Source: JAAOII01 sp965207705
GTDB lineage: Bacteria > Pseudomonadota > Gammaproteobacteria > CBDBNL01 > JAAOII01
DNA length: 64,000 bases
Direction of reading: 5' to 3'
NCBI GenBank assembly: GCA_965207705.1
Contig: OZ242292.1
Location: 1,860,001-1,924,000 of the forward strand
Shown: piece after piece, positions 16,028 through 24,734 of the stretch
Layout of the letters: each line of letters starts with the position of its first letter
Numbering within the stretch: the stretch's first letter is position 1
Program-made: the position numbers and the translations under genes
The notes under the pieces: model-generated
What the model was told of the DNA's origin: nothing
The model's input: only the letters and a program-made list of their open reading frames with translations
Databases searched by the model: none

Positions 16028-17160
16028 GTGTAGTGAAAGAAAAGTTCATTAATAATATTCTTGCTCCAGCAGGAATTGAGATTAATGGCAAAAACCCGTG
16101 GGATCCGCAGGTTCATAACGAGGCGGTTTATAAAAGAATTGCTTTTGGTCGTACATTGGCTTTAGGGGAGTCCTATATGGATGGCTGGTGGGATTGTGAT
16201 AATTTGGAGGAGTTCTTTTTTCGTATTATAAGCACAACAATGAAAGATGGCAATAACCTTAAGGGAAGACCAACTGGGTTTATGGAAGGTTTCTGGCATC
16301 GCTTATTACCGTTTTTTATTAATCAGCAAACGTTTAAACGTTCAGTTAAAGTGGCTCGCCAACATTATGATGTTGGTAATGATGTTTATGAGCTTATGCT
16401 TGGCAAGGATATGCAATATACCTGCGCCTATTGGCAGAATGCTGAAACACTTGATGAAGCGCAAGAAAATAAGCTTGACTTAATCTGCCGTAAACTAAAG
16501 TTGAAACCTGGTATGGAGGTTTTGGAATTAGGCGGTGGTTTTGGGGGGTTGGCAAGGTTTATGGCAAAGAATTATGGATGCTCGGTTACCGTCTATAACA
16601 TAGCGCGCGAGCAGATTAAAAAGGCGCGTGAATTAACTGAAGGATTAAAAGTTAAAATTATAGAGGCAGATTATCGCAAGGCAAGTGGCTTGTATGATAG
16701 AGTTGCCGCCATAGGTTTGTGTGAGCATGTGGGTTTTAAGAATTATCAAACATTAATGGATACTGCGTTTCGCTGCCTTAAAGAAAAGGGCTTGTTTATC
16801 GTGCATACCAATGGTTCCAATGAGACATCCCATCACTATGAACCCTGGATGGAAAAATATATCTTTCCTAATAGTATGATACCCTCGGCAAAGCAGCTCA
16901 GCGCTTCTTTTGATAATCTATTTATGTTGGAGGACTGGCATGTTCTCAGCGGCAACTATTTTCAAACATTGATGGCTTGGTATGATAATTTTGTCAACAA
17001 TTATAGCAAGATAAAGGATAAGTATGACGATAGATTCTATCGCATGTGGTGCTATTATTTGTTATTTTCGGCGGCATCGCATAGAACTCGTGGCGCTCAA
17101 TTATGGCATATAGTTCTATCCAAAATGAATATTGATCAGCAATATATTTCTGAAAGGTAG
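16024..17160 (+). CDS. cfa: Cyclopropane-fatty-acyl-phospholipid synthase, inside the nqr gene string
   Basis: 378 residues, close to E. coli Cfa. It adds a methylene from SAM across cis double bonds of membrane phospholipid acyl chains. Visible marks are DVGNDVYELMLGKDMQYTCAYW (lipid-binding lid and start of the SAM fold), VLELGGGFGGLARF (SAM motif I), GLCEHVGFKNY and EKYIFPNSMIPS. The start overlaps the nqrC stop by 4 bases and nqrD follows after 30 bp, so it is translated as part of the nqr transcript. Codon use and base composition look like the neighbours. A lipid-modifying enzyme in an ion-pump operon suggests co-regulation of membrane composition and sodium pumping, but this is inference. 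Confidence 0.9.
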   Translation: MSVVKEKFINNILAPAGIEINGKNPWDPQVHNEAVYKRIAFGRTLALGESYMDGWWDCDNLEEFFFRIISTTMKDGNNLKGRPTGFMEGFWHRLLPFFINQQTFKRSVKVARQHYDVGNDVYELMLGKDMQYTCAYWQNAETLDEAQENKLDLICRKLKLKPGMEVLELGGGFGGLARFMAKNYGCSVTVYNIAREQIKKARELTEGLKVKIIEADYRKASGLYDRVAAIGLCEHVGFKNYQTLMDTAFRCLKEKGLFIVHTNGSNETSHHYEPWMEKYIFPNSMIPSAKQLSASFDNLFMLEDWHVLSGNYFQTLMAWYDNFVNNYSKIKDKYDDRFYRMWCYYLLFSAASHRTRGAQLWHIVLSKMNIDQQYISER

Positions 17161-17190
17161 TATTAATTTATATATAACAGGTTTTAATTT

Positions 17191-17856
17191 ATGAATCAGC
17201 TTAAAACAAAAGATGTTTTGTTGGACCCTATATTCAACAATAACCCCATTGGACTTCAAGTATTAGGGATATGTTCGGCTTTGGCAGTAACTGGCAGTTT
17301 AAGAGTTACTGTGGTAATGTGCCTGGCAGTAATTGCTGTAACCGCATTCTCTAACTTTTTTGTTTCGTTAATCCGTCAGTATATCCCCACAAACATAAGA
17401 ATTATTATTCAGATGACAATCATAGCATCCTTGGTTATAGTGGTGGACCAAATCCTCAAAGCATTTGCTTATGAGATAAGTAAACAGTTATCTGTTTTCG
17501 TTGGCTTAATCATCACTAATTGTATAGTAATGGCGCGCGCCGAGGGTTTTGCTATGCAGAATCCACCAGTAATAAGCTTAGTTGATGGCATTGGCAATGG
17601 GTTAGGATATAGTATTCTGTTGCTTGCAGTTGCTGTCGTGCGGGAACTATTGGGCGCTGGTTCACTTTTTGATGTGCAAATTCTGCCATTGGTTAAAGAA
17701 GGTGGCTGGTATCTTCCTAATGGATTAATGCTAATGCCTCCAAGCGCGTTTTTTATAATAGGATTCTTGATATGGGCGTTGCGTAGCTGGAAGACCGAGC
17801 AGGTGGAAGAAGAAGAATTTGTTATAGCTCCGCATAGCGGTAAATCAGCTGCATAG
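17191..17856 (+). CDS. nqrD: Na+-translocating NADH:quinone reductase subunit D
   Basis: 221 residues, about six membrane helices. It starts with the family-typical LKTKDVLLDPIFNNNPIGLQVLGICSAL pattern and carries ITNCIVMARAEGFA (the half-site cysteine region that, with NqrE, holds a membrane iron centre). It is an antiporter-like, inverted-topology partner of NqrE. An 8-bp gap separates it from nqrE. It follows the interposed cfa gene. Confidence 0.95.
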   Translation: MNQLKTKDVLLDPIFNNNPIGLQVLGICSALAVTGSLRVTVVMCLAVIAVTAFSNFFVSLIRQYIPTNIRIIIQMTIIASLVIVVDQILKAFAYEISKQLSVFVGLIITNCIVMARAEGFAMQNPPVISLVDGIGNGLGYSILLLAVAVVRELLGAGSLFDVQILPLVKEGGWYLPNGLMLMPPSAFFIIGFLIWALRSWKTEQVEEEEFVIAPHSGKSAA

Positions 17857-17864
17857 CTTATAGT

Positions 17865-18476
17865 ATGTTTGAAGAATATTTAAGCTTATTGCTAAAGGCA
17901 GTATTTGTAGAAAATATCGCATTGGCGTTCTTTCTTGGCATGTGCACCTTCATTGCCATATCCAAAAAAATATCTGCGGCTCTTGGGTTGGGCATTGCAG
18001 TGGTGGTTGTACAGGCCATCACGGTTCCGGTTAATAACCTTATCTATGTATATATGTTGCAGGACGGAGCTCTTGCTTGGATGGGTTTCCCTAATGTAAA
18101 TCTAAATTTCCTTGGCTACTTGAGCTATATTGGTGTTATAGCAGCAATAGTGCAAATACTGGAGATGTTTTTGGATAAATATGTGCCAGTTCTTTATAAT
18201 GCTTTGGGCATTTACCTGCCTCTTATCACCGTGAATTGCGCAATACTTGGTGGCACCTTATTTATGGTGGAAAGGGACTATGATTTTGGCGAAAGCGTTG
18301 TTTATGGCATAGGTTCTGGTGTTGGTTGGGCTTTAGCGATTGTTGCTCTGGCAGCTATTCGCGACAAACTTAAATATAGCGATGTTCCTGCTGGATTGCG
18401 CGGTCTTGGCATGACTTTTATGATAGTAGGATTAATGTCATTAGGTTTTATGTCTTTTTCTGGCATTCAGCTATAA
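17865..18476 (+). CDS. nqrE: Na+-translocating NADH:quinone reductase subunit E
   Basis: 203 residues, about six membrane helices with opposite topology to NqrD. The opening EEYLSLLLKAVFVENIALAF and the LPLITVNCAILGG stretch (iron-ligand cysteine region) are diagnostic. GLRGLGMTFMIVGLMSLGF at the C-terminus distinguishes it from RnfA/RsxA. Order nqrD-nqrE-nqrF is canonical. Confidence 0.95.
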   Translation: MFEEYLSLLLKAVFVENIALAFFLGMCTFIAISKKISAALGLGIAVVVVQAITVPVNNLIYVYMLQDGALAWMGFPNVNLNFLGYLSYIGVIAAIVQILEMFLDKYVPVLYNALGIYLPLITVNCAILGGTLFMVERDYDFGESVVYGIGSGVGWALAIVALAAIRDKLKYSDVPAGLRGLGMTFMIVGLMSLGFMSFSGIQL

Positions 18477-18504
18477 ACTTTATAATTATCATAATCAATT
18501 TGCG

Positions 18505-19728
18505 ATGTTAGAAGTTATCTTAGGAGTTATCTTTTTTTCCACCATAGTTCTAGCTTTGGTGTTTGTTATTATTGGCGCGCGGAGTCAATTAGTTAGCAGT
18601 GGCGATGTTTCCATTGAGATTAATCATGATTCAGCTAATTCTTTGGTAACTGCAGCTGGTTCTAGATTACTACAAACCCTTGCCAACAACAATATCTTTT
18701 TATCTTCAGCTTGCGGCGGTGTTGGGACTTGTGGTCAATGCAGTTGCATAGTGGAATCGGGAGGTGGTTCGGCTCTGCCAATAGAAGGAGGATTTTTTAA
18801 TCTTGCGGAATTGAAACATGGATGGCGTTTATCTTGCCAGACCCCGGTAAAACAGGATATGAAAATTATTATTCCTGAGGAAGTGTTCGGGGTTCGCAAA
18901 TGGGAATGTGAAGTTATATCCAATAATAATGTGGCGACATTTATAAAAGAATTGGTATTGAAACTTCCACCTGGCGAGGAAGTTGATTTTAAGGCAGGTG
19001 GTTTTGTACAGATGGAAGTTCCCCCTCATCAGATGCAATATAAAGATATTGCTGTAGAAGAAGAGTTTCGTGAAGATTGGAATAAATTTAAGCTATGGGA
19101 CTTAAAATCATCATCACCAGATGTAGTAATTCGCGCCTATTCCATGGCAAATTACCCTGAAGAGAAGGGCATTTTGAAGTTTAATGTTCGCATTTCCACT
19201 CCGCCACCAGGGACAGATTATCCACCAGGAATAGTATCTTCTTATGTGTTTAACTTAAAGCCAGGCGACAAGTTTACGATTTTTGGACCCTTCGGTGATT
19301 TCTTTATCAAGGATACAAAAAATGAGATGGTATATATAGGAGGAGGTGCTGGCATGGCGCCGCTTAGGTCTCATATTTTTGATTTATTGAAGAGACGCAA
19401 GAGTAATCGTAAAATAAGTTTCTGGTATGGAGCGCGTAGTTTACGTGAATTGTTCTATGATGATGAATTTGATGGACTGGCAAAGGCACATAAGAATTTT
19501 TCTTGGAATGTGGCAATGTCCGACCCCATGCCAGAAGATAAATGGCAAGGATATACTGGCTTTATTCATCAGGTTGTGTATGAGAATTATCTAAAGAATC
19601 ATCATTCTCCTGAAGATATAGAATATTACTTGTGCGGACCTCCTATGATGAATCAAGCGGTCTTTAATATGCTTGATAATCTTGGCGTAGAAAAAGAAAA
19701 CATTGCTTTTGATGATTTTGGTGGATAA
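18505..19728 (+). CDS. nqrF: Na+-translocating NADH:quinone reductase subunit F (NADH entry)
   Basis: 407 residues, standard length. An N-terminal membrane helix (3-24) precedes a plant-type ferredoxin domain with [2Fe-2S] ligands C70, C76, C79 and C111, then an FAD domain (RAYSMANYPEE near 210) and an NADH-binding domain (MVYIGGGAGMAPLRSH, later YYLCGPPMMN). It oxidises NADH and passes electrons to the rest of the Nqr complex. The canonical next gene, apbE (FMN transferase for NqrB/NqrC), is not present, and a DUF3108 gene follows instead. Confidence 0.96.
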   Translation: MLEVILGVIFFSTIVLALVFVIIGARSQLVSSGDVSIEINHDSANSLVTAAGSRLLQTLANNNIFLSSACGGVGTCGQCSCIVESGGGSALPIEGGFFNLAELKHGWRLSCQTPVKQDMKIIIPEEVFGVRKWECEVISNNNVATFIKELVLKLPPGEEVDFKAGGFVQMEVPPHQMQYKDIAVEEEFREDWNKFKLWDLKSSSPDVVIRAYSMANYPEEKGILKFNVRISTPPPGTDYPPGIVSSYVFNLKPGDKFTIFGPFGDFFIKDTKNEMVYIGGGAGMAPLRSHIFDLLKRRKSNRKISFWYGARSLRELFYDDEFDGLAKAHKNFSWNVAMSDPMPEDKWQGYTGFIHQVVYENYLKNHHSPEDIEYYLCGPPMMNQAVFNMLDNLGVEKENIAFDDFGG

Positions 19729-19759
19729 ATAGAAGCGGGTTACCAATGAAAAGCAGTAA

Positions 19760-20557
19760 ATGAAGAACTTTGCGTTATCTTTTGTTATATGTATTTCATT
19801 GTTTTTTGCAACCTTAGTGGACGGGCAAGATAAACTATCTACTATTATGCAACCATTTCATTGGAAATATGATGTTGTCTATACAAAAGGCAAACAAAAA
19901 TATAAGGGTGAAGGTGCCTATATATTAGAAGACAAGAACGAAGAAGGTACCTATAGGTTTATGGCTACATTGCAGACAAATAATCGAGTACTTAAGTCGC
20001 GGGATATTTTAACCCTGCGTTATGATGCGCAGCATATAGTTATTCCCTTAAGTCGCAAACAAAGGAATGTGGTGTTCGGGTTTCCACGCAATAAAAAGAT
20101 TAAGTTGGATGAGAGTTATAGCCCCTATTATGATGCTTTATCTGCTCTCTTATTATTAAAGCATGATTTAACTCAGTGGGAGTCCCAGGAGGAATTCCAG
20201 AGAGAATTAGAGAATGGCAAATTAGATGCATCTGCGGATAGAGATTTTGCTGTTGCTTCTGATGAGGGTTTGAACAAAATATTGAATAATAATGCCAATA
20301 ATAATGCTAATTCACCTAAAATTCGTTGGAAACTATGGATGGCAGATGCGCAAAAATGGGAAGAATTCTATCTGGGTGATGATGAAACTATAAACACTCC
20401 ATTAGGAGATATTGAATGCTATGTGGTGCATAAGGTAGAAGATCGCCCTGACAGAATATTCAAGGTTTGGATGGCAAAAGAGGGTAAATACATTGCCCGC
20501 ATGCTACAACACAACCGCAAAGAAGTCACCGTGATGAACATCAAACAAATAGATTAA
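19760..20557 (+). CDS. DUF3108 periplasmic protein
   Basis: 265 residues with a Sec signal peptide (hydrophobic 4-20, likely cleavage after VDG/Q). The rest is predicted beta-rich with the DUF3108 pattern: a start like FHWKYDVVYTKGKQKYKGEGAY, the middle SPYYDALSALLLL, and the end PLGDIECYVVHKVED followed by VWMAKEG. The molecular role is unknown; family members are exported and often near cell-envelope genes. It contains an in-frame 12-bp duplication (20285-20308) coding for a short Asn-rich stretch. It starts 31 bp after nqrF, so it could share the transcript. Confidence 0.75.
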   Translation: MKNFALSFVICISLFFATLVDGQDKLSTIMQPFHWKYDVVYTKGKQKYKGEGAYILEDKNEEGTYRFMATLQTNNRVLKSRDILTLRYDAQHIVIPLSRKQRNVVFGFPRNKKIKLDESYSPYYDALSALLLLKHDLTQWESQEEFQRELENGKLDASADRDFAVASDEGLNKILNNNANNNANSPKIRWKLWMADAQKWEEFYLGDDETINTPLGDIECYVVHKVEDRPDRIFKVWMAKEGKYIARMLQHNRKEVTVMNIKQID

Positions 20558-20624
20558 ATTTTGCTTGAAACTTGCGGTTAACTTATATTAGAGATTTTAA
20601 TAAACTTTTGTTATAATATTATGT

Positions 20625-21173
20625 ATGAAGAAATTTTTACCATTAATTTTGCTATGCTCGGCATTGCTGACGTTTAATATGGCAACTGCTAACGACAAGA
20701 TAAAGATTGAAGCTGCCGCTGAGGGTAAATCCTATCCTATTGAGCTCTCTAAGGCGCAATGGCGCAAGCAACTTTCTGATTTTGAGTATCATGTATTAAG
20801 AGATAAGGGAACAGAATATGCATTTAGCGGCAAACTAAACAATGAAAAACGCAAAGGGATTTATTATTCACGCGCAACAGGACAACCGCTGTTTAGCTCT
20901 GAGCATAAGTATGACTCAAGGACTGGCTGGCCTAGTTTTTGGCGTCCGATTGATGAAGATGCGGTTGACTATTATATTGATAAAAAATTTTTCCAAACCC
21001 GCATAGAAATTACCGACAGTTCTAGTGGCTCGCACTTGGGGCATGTATTTGATGATGGTCCGAAGCCGACTGGGAAGCGCTATTGTATTAATTCTGCTTC
21101 ATTGGTTTTTGTAGCCGAAGGTGAAGAACTTCCAGAATTAGTTAAAAAATATCAAGAATTGATTAGCAAATAG
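20625..21173 (+). CDS. msrB: Exported peptide-methionine (R)-S-oxide reductase
   Basis: 182 residues with a signal peptide (1-22, ATA/ND). It reduces R-methionine sulfoxide in proteins. The catalytic cysteine is near residue 154 in RYCINSASL, and the core TGWPSFWRPI and GSHLGHVFDDGPKPTG are intact. The two CxxC zinc pairs of cytosolic MsrB are missing (TGQPLFSSEHKYD replaces the first). Zinc-less MsrB forms exist, and the signal peptide points to periplasmic repair. A resolving cysteine is not obvious, so it may recycle directly through a thioredoxin-like partner. TATAAT at 20612-20617 may be its -10 box. Confidence 0.9.
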   Translation: MKKFLPLILLCSALLTFNMATANDKIKIEAAAEGKSYPIELSKAQWRKQLSDFEYHVLRDKGTEYAFSGKLNNEKRKGIYYSRATGQPLFSSEHKYDSRTGWPSFWRPIDEDAVDYYIDKKFFQTRIEITDSSSGSHLGHVFDDGPKPTGKRYCINSASLVFVAEGEELPELVKKYQELISK

Positions 21174-21213
21174 TCGCTGTAAAGCTATAAATAGCTACAT
21201 AGTATGCTATTTT

Positions 21214-22107
21214 TTATGCGGGATATTTTGTTGAGGATACTATTCTTGTTCCTGTCTTTTCTCCTGCCAATGCCTGACTCATAGCATTTAACTTGTTACC
21301 GTTAACTATAATTATTTGTTGAACGCCGTTTTGTAAGGCATATTTCATTGATAGGGCTTTGGGAATCATGCCATCTTTTATAGTTCCCGCATTAATCATT
21401 TTAGGGATATCATCGCAATTAATTTCGGCTATTACTGAACCCCCCGCATCAAGGATGCCATCTTGGTCGGTGACATAAACTAACCTATTGGCTTGTAGCT
21501 GCGCTGCTATTTCGCTTGCAGCCCAATCTGCGTTAATGTTATAGTCAAGTCCGCTATTTATATCCTGAGCGATTGGGGCTATAATGGGAATTCCGATGGG
21601 AATTCCTTGTATATTATCTTCTATACTTTTTATTGGCGCAACCTGCACAACTCTGCCAACCCGCCCGAGAGATAATTCTTTAGATAATGGTTCTGCTGAT
21701 TTATTATCTTTTTCTCTAACTTCTCTCTCAGCGCTTGTTTCTGCCTCCCAAGGAACACTTTTTAATACCCGTGACTCTTGACCAGCAATAGGAGTGCCGC
21801 CACACTGGCGCACTAAATCTGCCACATACTCGTTAGTTTCTTGCCCCAGTACTTTGCTGATTATCACCATTGCAGCATTGCTGGTTACTCTAAGCCCTTG
21901 CTTAAATATTGGTTTAATATTGGATGCCTCAAGTGCGCGATTTATTCTTTTGCCACCACCATGTACTAAGATTGGTTGGGCGCCTTTTTCTTTTAGCAAT
22001 ACTGTTTGACGGATAATATTTAGACAATCATCTTGGTTATCCATTATGCTGCCGCCAAATTTAATGACGATAATTTTGTTTGTTATGTTAGGCAAGGGCA
22101 AGGGCAA
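21214..22107 (-). CDS. argB: Acetylglutamate kinase
   Basis: 297 residues. It phosphorylates N-acetyl-L-glutamate in arginine/ornithine synthesis. Visible are VIKFGGSIM (ATP), VHGGGKRINRAL (acetylglutamate), YNINADWAASEIA and YVTDQDGIL. An extra segment of about 20 residues (ETSAEREVREKDNKSAEP) lies in the middle compared with usual ArgB. The start is a TTG inside a GGCAAG repeat on the plus strand, with no ATG or good ribosome binding site, so translation probably depends on coupling to algC, which ends 21 bases upstream. The algC-argB pair is common in gammaproteobacteria. Confidence 0.92.
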   Translation of the reverse strand: MPLPLPNITNKIIVIKFGGSIMDNQDDCLNIIRQTVLLKEKGAQPILVHGGGKRINRALEASNIKPIFKQGLRVTSNAAMVIISKVLGQETNEYVADLVRQCGGTPIAGQESRVLKSVPWEAETSAEREVREKDNKSAEPLSKELSLGRVGRVVQVAPIKSIEDNIQGIPIGIPIIAPIAQDINSGLDYNINADWAASEIAAQLQANRLVYVTDQDGILDAGGSVIAEINCDDIPKMINAGTIKDGMIPKALSMKYALQNGVQQIIIVNGNKLNAMSQALAGEKTGTRIVSSTKYPA

Positions 22108-22113
22108 GGCAAG
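22091..22113. repeat. GGCAAG hexamer, nearly four tandem copies, at the argB start
   Basis: Three perfect GGCAAG units and a partial fourth. Read on the minus strand this gives Leu-Pro codons at the very start of argB and contains the TTG start itself, so slippage here would change the N-terminus by two residues per unit without a frameshift. Confidence 0.8.
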
Positions 22114-22128
22114 TTAGGCAAAGCGCGC

Positions 22129-23541
22129 TCAGTCAGATAAGGGAAGAGATATACCAAGAGGACTAAGGTCAAGGTCAGGGTCTATTGCGCTGAGTATGCT
22201 ATGGAAAATATTTATAATCCGTTTGAGGGCATCTTTATCTTGTGCCTCAAATCTCAGCACCAGAACTGGACTAGTATTTGAAGCGCGCACTAAGCCCCAA
22301 CCATCTTGATATTCCACGCGCAAGCCATCAATTTCAATTATTTCTTTGGCTGCAAATTCTGCGCTACTTTGTCGCAGTTTGTCAATAACTGTAAACTTTT
22401 GTTGTTCACTAGTTTTAAGATTAATCTCAGGAGTGGAGGTTGCATTTGGATAATTGGCAAACACTGTGGTGCTATCCTGCTGCATTCTATCTATTATGCT
22501 AAGCAGACGAACGCCAGCAAGCAATGCATCATCACTACGTGGCCAATTTTCAGCAAAGAAAATGTGTCCGCTCATTTCACCCGCCAGTAAAGCCCCTGTC
22601 TCCTTCATTTTTTTCTTGATTAAAGAATGCCCCGTCTTCCACATTAAAGGTTTACCTCCCTTGTCTTGTATAACTTGCGCTAATAAAGATGAGCATTTAA
22701 CATCAAAGATAATCTCGCAGCCTGGATGGCGGCTCAACAAATCTTCGGCAAAAAGCATCATCATTCTATCGGGGTAAATAATCTCTCCTTCATTGGATAT
22801 AAGCCCTAATCTGTCGCCATCACCATCAAAGGCATAGCCAATATCGGCTTTACTTTTTAGGACTTCTTGCTGAATATCTTGTAGATTTTTGGGGTTGCCT
22901 GGGTCGGGGTGGTGATTAGGGAAATTGCCATCAATTTCACAAAATAACTCAGTTACTTCACAACCGAGTTTACGGAATATTTGCGGAGCACAGCCGCCAG
23001 TTACTCCATTACCACTATCAACTATTATGTGATACTTGTTTTTTAATTCCACTCCCTGAATCAGTTTATCTATGTAGCGTGGTAAAAAATTTAGTTCTGT
23101 TACGCTTCCCGTTCCCACAACAAAATCCCCTTGACAGATTCCTTCATATAATCCTTGAATCCGCTCAAGCGCTATTGAATCTCCATCCATTAGCATCTTG
23201 CAGCCGTTATAATCTGGTGGGTTATGGCTGCCAGTAATCATTATGCCGCCATCTAAGTTTAGGTCGCTAACCGCATAATATAAGCAGGGAGTGGGGACCA
23301 TTCCTATGTTTGTCACTTGAATTCCGCTGGTAGTTAGCCCTTGTATGAGGGCGCTGCTTAGTAGTGGACTAGATAATCTGCCGTCATAACCAGTGGCGAT
23401 TTTTTGTAGCCCACGTTGTTTCATCTCGCTGCCATAAGCCCTTCCTAATAAAGTTAACAATTCAGGGTTCAGCTGTTTTCCGACTATGCCTCTTATGTCG
23501 TAGGCACGGAATATTTCTTTGGGGATATTATCTTTAATCAT
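22129..23541 (-). CDS. algC: Phosphomannomutase/phosphoglucomutase
   Basis: 470 residues. It is a bifunctional hexose-phosphate mutase supplying mannose-1-P and glucose-1-P for LPS, exopolysaccharide and related glycans. The four-domain alpha-D-phosphohexomutase marks are present: FRAYDIRGIVG (11-21), catalytic phosphoserine S105 in TGSHNPPDYNG, the metal loop DGDGDRLGL near 238-246, the sugar loop GEMSGHIFF, and the phosphate-binding end RASNTSPVLVLRFEA. It is followed by argB. The glycosyltransferase genes in the window (GT92, GT25, STELLO) are possible consumers of its products. Confidence 0.92.
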   Translation of the reverse strand: MIKDNIPKEIFRAYDIRGIVGKQLNPELLTLLGRAYGSEMKQRGLQKIATGYDGRLSSPLLSSALIQGLTTSGIQVTNIGMVPTPCLYYAVSDLNLDGGIMITGSHNPPDYNGCKMLMDGDSIALERIQGLYEGICQGDFVVGTGSVTELNFLPRYIDKLIQGVELKNKYHIIVDSGNGVTGGCAPQIFRKLGCEVTELFCEIDGNFPNHHPDPGNPKNLQDIQQEVLKSKADIGYAFDGDGDRLGLISNEGEIIYPDRMMMLFAEDLLSRHPGCEIIFDVKCSSLLAQVIQDKGGKPLMWKTGHSLIKKKMKETGALLAGEMSGHIFFAENWPRSDDALLAGVRLLSIIDRMQQDSTTVFANYPNATSTPEINLKTSEQQKFTVIDKLRQSSAEFAAKEIIEIDGLRVEYQDGWGLVRASNTSPVLVLRFEAQDKDALKRIINIFHSILSAIDPDLDLSPLGISLPLSD

Positions 23542-23605
23542 ATAAAAGTTTAGATATGTATGGGGATATTAGGATGACAGCATAATGCTGCTCTCCTATC
23601 AAAAA

Positions 23606-24697
23606 TCACATTAATTCGCGGTAGGAGCGACGGGATAAAGAAATAAAATTAACAAAGCTCATTGGAGTGACGCCAAGTTCCATATTTTGTGTTGCCACCT
23701 TAACCATTAAACCGCAATACTGCATAAGTACTTTGTAGCCGCGCCATAAAGAGTTATGTGGGTCATACATGTGAGCTGGCTCACCCATTACCGAATTAAG
23801 CTCCACCACTTTAAAATTTATGCCCTGTTGCAGGTCCTCCTCACTGGCGGCAATGATATCATAACGTCCCATATAAAAGCCCTCGTATCCTTTGCTAATT
23901 TGGTCTATCCGTTTTTCCAATTCTTTGGTTTTAAGTTTACAAGCATCCACAAATACTGCGCCAAGCGAATGAGTGCCTATATGTACTAGCTGAATTTGTT
24001 CACCCTGAGCGGGGATTGTAGCAAGTGCTTCTTTATGCTGGCGAAAATGGACTTTATACATTATGCAAGCGCGAGGATGCTCCAAAATTAATCTCTCTAA
24101 TGATTTGACGCCGTCACCCCTCAGTGATATTAATTCCTTACGTCCAATTGAAAATATTGTGCCGTCTTTTTCTTTTGGCATCCGCACATAATGAACGCCG
24201 TATTCAATTCCTTGGGCATATTCTTGCAGCATATAAATGCCACCTTTGGGGATGCAAGCGAGTTGCTGCTGTAACTCATGTCGGTCCTTTATTATGCGAA
24301 TATCAGCTCCTCTTTGCCCCACCTCTGGCTTAAGAATTATGGGGAAAGATAACTTGTTGGCACTAATGAATTCTTTGGCTAAAGCGAAATGTTCATCGGG
24401 GTTTTTATTTGTTAATGTTATGCATCTGGCAATATATTGTGGATTTTTAAGCGCTAGTTTTTGTAAGACACCAACTTTGGGTGGCTGATAGATCCCCGCG
24501 GCGAGCATACCAGGATTAACTATTGATAGCAAACCAAAGCGATTGCGAGGAATGCATAACAACAGATAATAGATAAATCCAGGCAAGTAAAAAAGAGCAG
24601 TGGGCCAGAATTCATAATGGACTATTTTCATCCAGCGGGCATATAAAAATCTGCGCCGCTTAAAATCCTTTAAGTATATATATCCACTTACTACCAC
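23606..24697 (-). CDS. Membrane-anchored ATP-grasp ligase
   Basis: 363 residues from the GTG at 24697. A hydrophobic segment (about 33-49) is followed by an ATP-grasp fold: K123 in ILKPEVGQRGAD, the hinge LQEYAQGIEYG (158-167), and Mg ligands in RYD (278-280) and VVELNS (298-302). ATP-grasp enzymes join a carboxylate to an amine or thiol through an acyl phosphate. The sequence is not D-Ala-D-Ala ligase and lacks its C-terminal signature. The same frame continues upstream of the GTG without a stop, encoding another hydrophobic helix (FLSTAIVVFAII), so the start may be a rarer codon such as ATT farther up. It lies 37 bp after an OlsB-like acyltransferase gene and may act on the same product. 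Confidence 0.75.
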   Translation of the reverse strand: MVVSGYIYLKDFKRRRFLYARWMKIVHYEFWPTALFYLPGFIYYLLLCIPRNRFGLLSIVNPGMLAAGIYQPPKVGVLQKLALKNPQYIARCITLTNKNPDEHFALAKEFISANKLSFPIILKPEVGQRGADIRIIKDRHELQQQLACIPKGGIYMLQEYAQGIEYGVHYVRMPKEKDGTIFSIGRKELISLRGDGVKSLERLILEHPRACIMYKVHFRQHKEALATIPAQGEQIQLVHIGTHSLGAVFVDACKLKTKELEKRIDQISKGYEGFYMGRYDIIAASEEDLQQGINFKVVELNSVMGEPAHMYDPHNSLWRGYKVLMQYCGLMVKVATQNMELGVTPMSFVNFISLSRRSYRELM

Positions 24698-24734
24698 TAT
24701 AATGGCAAAAACTACAATCGCTGTGCTAAGAAAG

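Noticed and set aside
23606..24697. D-alanine-D-alanine ligase annotation for the ATP-grasp gene
   Set aside because: It has a membrane helix, lacks the Ddl motif order, and stands next to acyltransferases, not cell-wall genes.
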